A stretch of 49,982 nucleotides of DNA from Candidatus Cryptobacteroides onthequi (GTDB taxonomy: Bacteria; Bacteroidota; Bacteroidia; Bacteroidales; UBA932): assembly GCA_018066125.1 (NCBI GenBank), contig JAGHSA010000002.1, positions 1 to 49,982 of the forward strand, given 5' to 3'. A model generated the notes under the pieces. The model had not been told where the DNA came from. It did no database searches and saw only the letters and a list, made by a program, of their open reading frames with translations. This document shows, piece after piece, positions 43,898 to 49,982 of the stretch. The position numbers and the translations under genes were made by a program. Position 1 is the first letter of the stretch, and every line of letters begins with the position of its first letter.

Positions 43898-45283
43898 ATG
43901 GAAAACACATCAAACGGAAGAATCGACGCAGTTCTCCAGAAGCAGAAGGAGTATTTTGCCACTGGAGAAACCCGCAGCATAAGCTTCAGGAAAGAGCAGC
44001 TGAGGAAATTCCTTGCCGCTCTTGAGAAATACGAGGACAAGATAGCCAAGGCCCTCTGGAACGACCTCCACAAGTCTTACGAAGAGGCCTACCTCACAGA
44101 GATCGCCCTGGTCAAGGGCGAGATCAGGTCACATCTCAGGCATGTCTCTAAATGGGCGCGCAAGACCCGCAGGCCTACTCCTCTGACCATGTTCCCGTCT
44201 GCGAGCTACATAGTCAAGGAACCCCTCGGCACCGCTCTTATCGTATCTCCATGGAACTATCCGGTACAGCTTCTCCTCAATCCCCTCGTGGGAGCGATAT
44301 CTGCAGGATGTACAGCCATCCTCAAGCCGTCGCCGTATGTGCCTGAGGTATCACTTGCGGTGCAGGAAATGATAGAGGACGCCTTCGATGAGAAATACAT
44401 CGCTGTCGTTCAGGGCAACCGTGATGTGAACTCCTATCTCTTCAGGCAGAAATTCGACATCATATTCTTCACCGGAAGCCCGGCGCTCGCGCGCAAGGTC
44501 ATGGCTGCGGCATCCGAGAATCTCGTACCGCTCGTGCTTGAGCTCGGAGGCAAGAGCCCATGCATCATCGACAGGAACGCAGACATCAGGCTCGCCGCCA
44601 AGCGTGTGGCATGGGGAAAGACTCTCAACAGCGGACAGACATGCATCGCCCCTGACTACATTCTCATCCACGAGGATGTCAAAGCCAGATTCATCGAGGA
44701 GTTCGGCGCCGCAATGAAAGATCTCCACGGAGAGGACATCCATGAGGACAGGCACTATGTGCGCATGGTCAGCGACAAGGCATTCGACCGCGTGGCCGGT
44801 TATCTCGGCTGCGGAGACGTCGTGTACGGAGGCAAGACCATACGGGAAGAAAGATACATCGAGCCTACCCTGCTCGACAATGTCTCGCCGGACAGCCCTG
44901 TGATGACGGAAGAGATATTCGGACCAGTATTCCCTCTGATCACCATCAAGGGAGAGGACTTCTCAGGTCAGGTCGCAGACTTCATCAACGGCAGGGAGAA
45001 ACCTCTGGCATTCTACTATTTCGGAGACAAGAAGGCAGGATGGGATCTCATCGGCCGCACCAGCTCAGGTGGCGGCTGCATCAATGACACCATCATGCAT
45101 ATAGTCAACGACAACATCCCGTTCGGCGGAGTGGGCAATTCGGGCATGGGACACTACCACAACAAACTGAGTTTCGATGCATTCACACACGAACGCTCGA
45201 TGGTGGTGAACCCGACCTGGATAGACCTCCCGTTCAGGTACATGCCATACAAGTTCTTCAAGATAGACAAATGGCTCATGTAG
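43898..45283 (+). CDS. Aldehyde dehydrogenase, class 3 family
   Basis: NAD(P)-dependent enzyme of 461 residues that oxidises aldehydes to carboxylic acids. Its length and motifs fit the ALDH3 group: PLGTALIVSPWNYPVQLLL, FFTGSPALARKVM, LELGGKSPCII with the general base Glu, and GQTCIAPDY with the nucleophile Cys249. The C-terminus VNPTWIDLPFRYMPY and KFFKIDKWLM is typical for ALDH3 proteins that act on medium- to long-chain aldehydes. It is coupled to the preceding SDR by a 3-base gap, which suggests sequential oxidation of a fatty or isoprenoid alcohol. This pairing is inference. It ends 7 bases before the convergent DUF819 gene. Confidence 0.93.
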   Translation: MENTSNGRIDAVLQKQKEYFATGETRSISFRKEQLRKFLAALEKYEDKIAKALWNDLHKSYEEAYLTEIALVKGEIRSHLRHVSKWARKTRRPTPLTMFPSASYIVKEPLGTALIVSPWNYPVQLLLNPLVGAISAGCTAILKPSPYVPEVSLAVQEMIEDAFDEKYIAVVQGNRDVNSYLFRQKFDIIFFTGSPALARKVMAAASENLVPLVLELGGKSPCIIDRNADIRLAAKRVAWGKTLNSGQTCIAPDYILIHEDVKARFIEEFGAAMKDLHGEDIHEDRHYVRMVSDKAFDRVAGYLGCGDVVYGGKTIREERYIEPTLLDNVSPDSPVMTEEIFGPVFPLITIKGEDFSGQVADFINGREKPLAFYYFGDKKAGWDLIGRTSSGGGCINDTIMHIVNDNIPFGGVGNSGMGHYHNKLSFDAFTHERSMVVNPTWIDLPFRYMPYKFFKIDKWLM

Positions 45284-45290
45284 GGCTGCC

Positions 45291-46442
45291 TCAGAGCAGC
45301 TCCAGAAGCTGAAATATCAGGAAACCGAGATAATTGCCGAGTGCGTAGCCCACAACTCCGATACTGAGTCCGGGCACAAGCACCCGGCGATTTTTCATTG
45401 CGGCGGACATCATGGGAACGAATGGCGGCGAGCATATGAAGCTCACCGAGCTGATGGTGACCGTATCGGCATCGACACGAAGCAGCTTCGCAAGGAGCAG
45501 ATCGACAAAAAGGGATCCGAACACGACAAATGTGAGGTACCCGAGCGTACCGAGGCTGCTGCCCACCTCGAACCTGCTCAGATCCGCCATTGAAGCCACT
45601 ACAGCGGAAAAGACATAGATGAAATACATACCCGTCTCGTCAGAATAGCGCCTGGCGCGCACTGCAGGCACGAAGGATGCTGCTGTTCCGAGTGTGGTGA
45701 GCGAAAGGATGAGCACGGTCATGAACCATCCCTCCGGTGCGATGGCGCCGAGTCCTGCTGAAACGGCGATGATGAGCACTGTCACTCCCAGAAGGAAAGC
45801 CACATCTTTCAGTCCAGCACGGGTGAAAATGCCCTTCGCGGCATCGTCATGAGGCATGTTTTCTGCCGCAAAGGGTTCGTCCTGTGAGGAAGCGGTCTCA
45901 TTGGGGAGCCACTTGCGGATGAGGCGTATGCCGAATGTCATCAGTGCCGTGAGATACAGGAAGCTGATGATCATGTCACAGGAGTTGAGCAGGATGAATG
46001 TCCCCTCATCCACTCCCAGAATGGTCTTGAGGGCGGCAAGGTTCATGGTGCCGCCGCTGTATACTCCAGTAAGCATTCCTCCTATCTTCGATGCCTCAGG
46101 CACACTGCTCCTGAAAATGAGGAAGCCTCCGACTGTTGCAGCGCAGACAGCGGCCACGGCAGTGACCAGAGCCAGTACCTGCGAACGCGTCTCGCCCCTG
46201 TGGAAACGGCATCCGAAAAGCAGAAGGGGTATGCTCAGGGGCACCATGGCACTGCTGAGCAGGTCCTGAACCTTTTCAAGGCCGTCGAAATGGACTATGT
46301 TGCCGAAGATGATGCCTGCAATATACAGAGTCAGCACGGGTCCGAGCTTGGCGAGCCATGTGAACCTCCTGCAGAGCGCGAGGACTGCAAACGGCACTCC
46401 GAGGAAAAACAGGACCGAGAGTATGAGCATGAGAATATTCAT
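45291..46442 (-). CDS. DUF819-family membrane protein
   Basis: Inner-membrane protein of 383 residues with about eleven to twelve hydrophobic segments. The patterns FGCRFHRGETRSQVLAL, GVYSGGTMNLAALKTILGVD and SFICSPPFVPMMSAAMKNRR are those of DUF819 (YjcL-like) proteins. Their function is unknown; the fold is thought to resemble secondary transporters. A hydrophilic loop lies near residues 178-205. The gene starts 12 bases after the carbonic anhydrase stop on the same strand, so they form a two-gene operon. This suggests a link with bicarbonate or another small anion, which is a hypothesis only. Confidence 0.85.
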   Translation of the reverse strand: MNILMLILSVLFFLGVPFAVLALCRRFTWLAKLGPVLTLYIAGIIFGNIVHFDGLEKVQDLLSSAMVPLSIPLLLFGCRFHRGETRSQVLALVTAVAAVCAATVGGFLIFRSSVPEASKIGGMLTGVYSGGTMNLAALKTILGVDEGTFILLNSCDMIISFLYLTALMTFGIRLIRKWLPNETASSQDEPFAAENMPHDDAAKGIFTRAGLKDVAFLLGVTVLIIAVSAGLGAIAPEGWFMTVLILSLTTLGTAASFVPAVRARRYSDETGMYFIYVFSAVVASMADLSRFEVGSSLGTLGYLTFVVFGSLFVDLLLAKLLRVDADTVTISSVSFICSPPFVPMMSAAMKNRRVLVPGLSIGVVGYALGNYLGFLIFQLLELL

Positions 46443-46454
46443 CGCCGTCCGGGT

Positions 46455-47000
46455 CTATATCGACTTGAGTTCACCTGTCACGGAATCCATGATGTATCCC
46501 GCCACGTTCACGTCCTTGGGCATGAGCGGGTGGTTGCGGACAAGATCCACAGTCTCGAGGATGGCGGTTTCTGTATCATCGAAGCCGTGGAGCCATGAGT
46601 CGAGATCGATTCCGCAATGACGCATGAGGCTGATATGCTCATCGTCCACTCCCCTTTCCTTCATCAGGTGAAGCATCTCCTGTGAGTCCATTCCCTGAAC
46701 TCCGCAGCCGGTATGTCCTATGACCATCACTTCGTTGACACCCAGCTCATATATGGCGACCAGCAGACTTCTGACTGTGCTGTCAAAGGGATTGGTGATC
46801 ACCGCACCGGCATTCTTGATCATCTTGACATCGCCGTTCCTGATGCCCAGGGCCGCCGGAAGCAGAGTCAGCAGCCTGGTATCCATGCAGGTCACGATTG
46901 CGATCTTTTTGTCTGGGTACTTGCTGGTCTGATGATGGAGATATTCCTTGTTTCTTACGAATTCTCTGTTGAATTCGAGCATATTCTCGATCTGTCCCAT
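46455..47000 (-). CDS. Beta-class carbonic anhydrase
   Basis: Cytoplasmic zinc enzyme of 181 residues that interconverts CO2 and bicarbonate. Zinc ligands are visible: Cys38 and the Asp40/Arg42 dyad in VTCMDTRLL, and His96 and Cys99 in VIGHTGCGV. The start at 47000 (MGQIENMLEFNREFV) is preferred; the longer reading from 47057 passes through a -7 promoter element at 47024-47031. The C-terminal MPKDVNVAGYIMDSVTGEL is typical of the small beta enzymes of Firmicutes/Bacteroidetes type. It is first in an operon with DUF819 and divergent from the GH109-like gene. Confidence 0.92.
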   Translation of the reverse strand: MGQIENMLEFNREFVRNKEYLHHQTSKYPDKKIAIVTCMDTRLLTLLPAALGIRNGDVKMIKNAGAVITNPFDSTVRSLLVAIYELGVNEVMVIGHTGCGVQGMDSQEMLHLMKERGVDDEHISLMRHCGIDLDSWLHGFDDTETAILETVDLVRNHPLMPKDVNVAGYIMDSVTGELKSI

Positions 47001-47023
47001 ATGATTTCCATTCAATCTGTTCA

Positions 47024-47031
47024 CAAATTTA
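47024..47031 (-). promoter_or_regulatory. -7 element (TAAATTTG) of the carbonic anhydrase operon
   Basis: On the minus strand 47024-47031 reads TAAATTTG, an exact TAnnTTTG match, with TTTC 18 bases further upstream. It lies 24 bases before the chosen ATG at 47000, so the leader is very short. Confidence 0.55.
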
Positions 47032-47042
47032 ATCAAAATGTG

Positions 47043-47050
47043 TATTTTTG
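47043..47050 (+). promoter_or_regulatory. -7 element (TATTTTTG) of the GH109-like gene
   Basis: TATTTTTG is an exact TAnnTTTG match. It lies 12 bases from the divergent -7 element of the carbonic anhydrase gene, so the two promoters overlap face to face. The ATG at 47093 follows after about 42 bases. Confidence 0.5.
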
Positions 47051-47092
47051 AAATCATTGAAGATTATAGAGTTTATAATATCAATACCAGCT

Positions 47093-48454
47093 ATGAAGAG
47101 AAATCTTATCATCTCAGCACTCTGTCTGCTCGCAGTCGTTTCCTGCAAGCAGACAGTGCCGGCATCTGTTCCGGCAACAATTGAAGACGGAGTCATCGTT
47201 CTTGAGACCCCGGCACGCGAACCTGGCCAGACCAGCGCCCTTGGACTTACCTGCGATCCTATCGAGACCGTCCGCGTCGGCTTTGTAGGTGTAGGCGGAC
47301 GAGGCAGCAGCGCGGTACGCCGCTATACCTTCCTCGACGGAGTGGAGATCAAGGCCATCTGCGATCTCGAGCAGTCAAAGGTAGACAAGAATATCGCCAC
47401 ATGCACAGACAAGGGACTTCCTGCACCGGCTGCCTATGTCGGAGAGGATTCTTACAAGCAGCTCTGTGAAAGAGATGACATCGATCTCGTATATATCTGC
47501 ACAGACTGGCTCAGCCATGTACCGGTAGCTGTGTATGCAATGGAGCACGGCAAGCATGTCGCAATCGAGGTTCCTGCAGCCACCACCATCGACGAATGCT
47601 GGCAGCTCGTCAACACTTCCGAGAAGACCCGCAGGCACTGCATGATGCTCGAGAACTGCTGCTACGACTTCTTTGAGATGGCATCCCTCGGTATGGCCAA
47701 GGCCGGTCTCTTCGGCGAGGTCTATCACGTGGAAGGAGCCTACATACACCACCTTTCAGACGGTTGGGACAGCAGCGAGTGCTGGCGTCTCGACTTCAAC
47801 ATGGCAAACCGTGGAGACAACTATCCTACTCACGGCCTCGGCCCTATCTGCCAGGTACTTGACATCCACAGAGGTGACAGGATGGACTATCTCATCGCCA
47901 TGGACACCCCTTCATACAACGGAAAGGTTGCTGCAAAGAGATTCAGAAACTCAGACGAGTGCCTTGACGGAGACCACACCATCAGCCTCATCAAGACTGA
48001 GAAGCAGAAAGTCATCGAAGTTCAGCACAACGTATATGCATATCGTCCATACAGCCGCATGTATCAGCTTACCGGCGACAGGGGCTTTGCCAACAAGTAC
48101 CCTTGCGAGCAGATTTCCATCAAGGAGTTCAACGGCCACGATGCTGTCAGCGCGGCTATCGGCGACTCTCTCAAGGCAACTTACCTCCCGGCTTTCGTAA
48201 ATGAAATCCAGGATAAGGCAAGAGAGGTCGGCGGACACGGCGGAATGGACTACATCATGGACTACAGACTTATCTATTGTCTCCACAACGGTCTCCCACT
48301 CGATGAGGATGTATATGACGCAGCAGAGTGGAGCTGCATCTGCGAGCTCAGCCGCATATCTCTCGACAACGGTTCCATGCCTGTAAAGGTTCCTGATTTC
48401 ACACGTGGTGACTGGAACAAGACCCAGGGATTCAACTACGCTCTCGCGAAGTAA
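47093..48454 (+). CDS. Gfo/Idh/MocA-family lipoprotein, GH109-like (alpha-N-acetylgalactosaminidase type)
   Basis: Lipoprotein of 453 residues; start chosen at 47093 to give MKRNLIISALCLLAVVSC with lipobox VVSC. The NAD-binding motif VGFVGVGGRGSSAVRRY is at about 62-78. The Gfo/Idh/MocA signature EHGKHVAIEVPAATTIDECW, then MLENCCYDFFEM, and NRGDNYPTHGLGPICQVLDI closely fit GH109, whose members hydrolyse alpha-N-acetylgalactosaminides by an NAD+-dependent redox route. The His in NYPTHGLG may be catalytic. The gene is isolated, with its own promoter and terminator. Not all Gfo/Idh/MocA lipoproteins are active as glycosidases, so activity is unproven. Confidence 0.85.
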   Translation: MKRNLIISALCLLAVVSCKQTVPASVPATIEDGVIVLETPAREPGQTSALGLTCDPIETVRVGFVGVGGRGSSAVRRYTFLDGVEIKAICDLEQSKVDKNIATCTDKGLPAPAAYVGEDSYKQLCERDDIDLVYICTDWLSHVPVAVYAMEHGKHVAIEVPAATTIDECWQLVNTSEKTRRHCMMLENCCYDFFEMASLGMAKAGLFGEVYHVEGAYIHHLSDGWDSSECWRLDFNMANRGDNYPTHGLGPICQVLDIHRGDRMDYLIAMDTPSYNGKVAAKRFRNSDECLDGDHTISLIKTEKQKVIEVQHNVYAYRPYSRMYQLTGDRGFANKYPCEQISIKEFNGHDAVSAAIGDSLKATYLPAFVNEIQDKAREVGGHGGMDYIMDYRLIYCLHNGLPLDEDVYDAAEWSCICELSRISLDNGSMPVKVPDFTRGDWNKTQGFNYALAK

Positions 48455-48524
48455 TCAGCTCTACAGAAGTCAGACTGAAAAAGTATAGACGACTTGACCA
48501 GTCTGACGGCAGATCGATCATTAT

Positions 48525-48554
48525 AACGGGATCGGACAAACGTCCGGTCCCGTT
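48525..48554 (+). terminator. Rho-independent terminator after the GH109-like gene
   Basis: AACGGGATCGGAC (48525-48537) pairs with GTCCGGTCCCGTT (48542-48554) over 13 positions with one T-G wobble, loop AAAC, followed by CTTTAT. It is 70 bases after the GH109-like stop codon. Confidence 0.75.
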
Positions 48555-48726
48555 CTTTATACCCTCAGGCAGTCACACAGCCAATCAGCAGAGCCCCCAG
48601 CCCATCTGGAAATGCCGGCTCGGCTCGTGTCGCCCCTGCCAGCATATACAGCTCTGATCGGGCCGATGCGCTATGGTTTACAAACGGCCTAGTCTTGGGC
48701 AAGGTCGCTATCTGGTGGGCATAATG

Positions 48727-48763
48727 AAAAAGAGCTGCCGTCTCGGATGGACAGCAGCTCTTT
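48727..48763. terminator. Hairpin with A/T-rich flanks downstream of the FISUMP-domain gene
   Basis: AAAGAGCTGC (48729-48738) and GCAGCTCTTT (48754-48763) are perfect inverted copies; inside, GTC pairs with GAC around TCGGATG after one mismatch. The A-run on the left becomes a T-run on the minus strand, as expected for ending the minus-strand gene at 48832. Confidence 0.65.
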
Positions 48764-48831
48764 CGATGTTCATATGTCAGGCGAGCCGGAATGGCATCGC
48801 TTTGAATTTGATTTTCGATGCTTGGAAATGG

Positions 48832-49982
48832 TTACTCTGTGACGGCACGGACCGGGTAGCCCAAGAAGCGATCGCTTGTTGACATGCTATTAGTATGCAT
48901 TATATATGCCTCTTCATCATAACCGTACATGACAGAGCTTGCTAAGGTAGAAGACCAATAGTAGAGATCACCATCAGGGATTAATTTCGAACCGGTGAAA
49001 TAACCTGCACCGCGCAGAAATATTCTTTTATCTGTAAAGCCAGTTTTTTTTGATTGAACATAATATCCTGTTTCAGTCCTTGTCCACTCACAATTTGTCG
49101 GGTCAAGGAGCTCTTCCCACTCCGCCTTGGTAGGCATACGCCAACTGCCACCCCAATTTACTGCCGCAGCATCATCTTTCATCTCAAGAACCGTCTTGTT
49201 GTCAACAGTGCCATATTCTGGATCTTTACAGTATTTTGTAAAAGTATCAAAACTTCCTTTGCAATATTTGTAGCTGCTCCAGGCGTAATCCGACTTCTGA
49301 ACAGTTTCTCCCCATGCAAAGTAATAACCGCTCTCTACTGAATCGTTCGCGCCGATATTCATAGTAGCCCATTTCACAGACAGACCGAGGTCAACTGCCC
49401 TAGGGTCAGAGAACTTGCTGAACGGAATCTTGATGGCGTTGAGCTTGTAACCGGTGGCGTCAAGGGACTTGCCGCTGACCGAGTAGACAAGCTTCTCGCC
49501 GGTGCCGGTATTGAAGAGGGTGAAGTTGAAGTCCGTATCGGTGCCGTTGCAGAAATACATGAATGCCCTGCCGTCAGCGTTGGCCACTGAAAGGGCATAG
49601 TTTCCTGCTGCACTTCCGGTATTTACCATGACCCTTGCCACCGGGCTGTTGCTGATGAGATTAAAAGAGCTCGGTGTCCTGAACTTGTCGCAGCTCAGAA
49701 CCCATTCATCACCGGCAGCGAGACCGGAGATAACGACCTGAACGTTGGCGCCTCTGAAGAGCCAGTCGGTGAGGTTTGAGGTAAGTATGTCTGATGCAAA
49801 TGAGTAGTCTGTCCTGTCCACATAAGAGATAAGCGGCATCCTGGCCGGCCTGTTGGCTCCATCTATCACACTGCTGAATCTTGGAGCACTGAACCTGCAG
49901 CTACCTTCCTCGCCCGCATAGCTGAAATCGGAAAGTCCGCCAGCGACATACATTGCCGTAAGAGTGCCGCTTGCCGCAGGCA
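48832..49982 (-). CDS. FISUMP-domain surface protein, 5'-truncated by the window edge
   Basis: The reading frame is open from the stop at 48832 to the window end; the ATG at 49953 is internal, since the codons before it read PAASGTLTA without a stop. About 383 residues are seen. The N-terminal part is beta-rich, with repeats of unclear type (LTDWLFRGANVQVVISGL, GNYALSVANADGRAFMYFCN). The C-terminal part (last 180 residues) fits the Fibrobacter succinogenes major paralogous (FISUMP) domain: DLGLSVKWATMNIGA, GYYFAWGE, GGSWRMPTKAEWEELL, YYWSSTL and a final GYPVRAVTE. Such domains occur on many secreted Bacteroidetes proteins of unknown role. The FISUMP part is more AT-rich than its neighbours, a possible sign of shuffling. 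Confidence 0.72.
   Translation of the reverse strand, partial: PAASGTLTAMYVAGGLSDFSYAGEEGSCRFSAPRFSSVIDGANRPARMPLISYVDRTDYSFASDILTSNLTDWLFRGANVQVVISGLAAGDEWVLSCDKFRTPSSFNLISNSPVARVMVNTGSAAGNYALSVANADGRAFMYFCNGTDTDFNFTLFNTGTGEKLVYSVSGKSLDATGYKLNAIKIPFSKFSDPRAVDLGLSVKWATMNIGANDSVESGYYFAWGETVQKSDYAWSSYKYCKGSFDTFTKYCKDPEYGTVDNKTVLEMKDDAAAVNWGGSWRMPTKAEWEELLDPTNCEWTRTETGYYVQSKKTGFTDKRIFLRGAGYFTGSKLIPDGDLYYWSSTLASSVMYGYDEEAYIMHTNSMSTSDRFLGYPVRAVTE

Larger units (their letters stand above)
48455..48831. other. Non-coding gap of 377 bases between convergent genes
   Basis: It holds two terminator-like hairpins (48525-48554 and 48727-48763) and an inverted pair, GTCAGACTG (48469-48477) / CAGTCTGAC (48499-48507), with a 21-base loop. 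Between about 48560 and 48720 I see no gene, promoter or repeat; short frames there have no protein-like character. Confidence 0.6.

Noticed and set aside
47001..47057. Longer N-terminus of the carbonic anhydrase
   Set aside because: The stretch contains the -7 promoter element, and the family usually starts near MGQIENML.
1..49982. CRISPR arrays, tRNA/rRNA genes, IS elements, prophage or integrative-element genes
   Set aside because: I looked for direct repeats with spacers, cloverleaf-like sequences, transposase/integrase motifs and terminal repeats, and saw none that could be supported.

Overview
The window looks like a chromosomal segment of a gut- or rumen-type Bacteroidales bacterium. 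The reasons are several SusC/SusD pairs, lipoprotein signals of Bacteroidetes type, promoters of the TTTG ... TAnnTTTG kind, and mostly weak Shine-Dalgarno sequences. Base composition is moderately GC-rich with G/C-ending codons. No species is assigned. No rRNA, tRNA, CRISPR array, IS element or integrase was seen.

Region 1 (1-21190) is a polysaccharide utilization locus. An AraC-type regulator is followed by a promoter and eleven tightly packed plus-strand genes: SusC, SusD, two surface glycan-binding lipoproteins with IPT/TIG repeats, a GH5_4-like endo-glucanase, a GH26 mannanase, a GH130_1 mannosyl-glucose phosphorylase, a GPH-type sugar symporter, a GH5_2-like endoglucanase, a GH94 cellobiose phosphorylase and a GH3 beta-glucosidase. 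The set fits a mixed beta-1,4-glucan/mannan, most simply glucomannan. Long chains would be bound and cut at the surface, imported by SusCD, trimmed in the periplasm, and carried inward as disaccharides that the two cytoplasmic phosphorylases split with phosphate. A GC-rich hairpin separates the binding/import genes from the enzyme genes, and a 15-bp hairpin ends the operon.

Region 2 (21208-29773, minus) is a second SusCD operon with no glycosidase. It carries a secreted M14 zinc carboxypeptidase and a secreted C45-type Ntn amidohydrolase, which suggests uptake of peptides or N-acylated amino acids rather than glycan. Divergent from it (29985-32172) are an exported class I glutamine-amidotransferase-like protein with a PPC-like tail and a glycerophosphodiester phosphodiesterase.

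Region 3 (32156-38037, minus) is a small orphan carbohydrate cluster: a GH28 polygalacturonase-like gene broken by a +1 frameshift, a beta-helix lipoprotein, and a 1001-residue exported putative glycosidase of DUF6067/GH123-like type.

Region 4 (38075-47050) is mostly housekeeping: an EamA transporter, a 52-residue unannotated ORF, a PanE/ApbA-type reductase coupled to the helicase HrpB, an SDR plus class 3 aldehyde dehydrogenase pair, and a carbonic anhydrase plus DUF819 membrane protein pair. Region 5 (47043-49982) holds a GH109-like Gfo/Idh/MocA lipoprotein, two hairpins in a 377-base gap, and the 3' part of a FISUMP-domain surface protein cut by the window edge.
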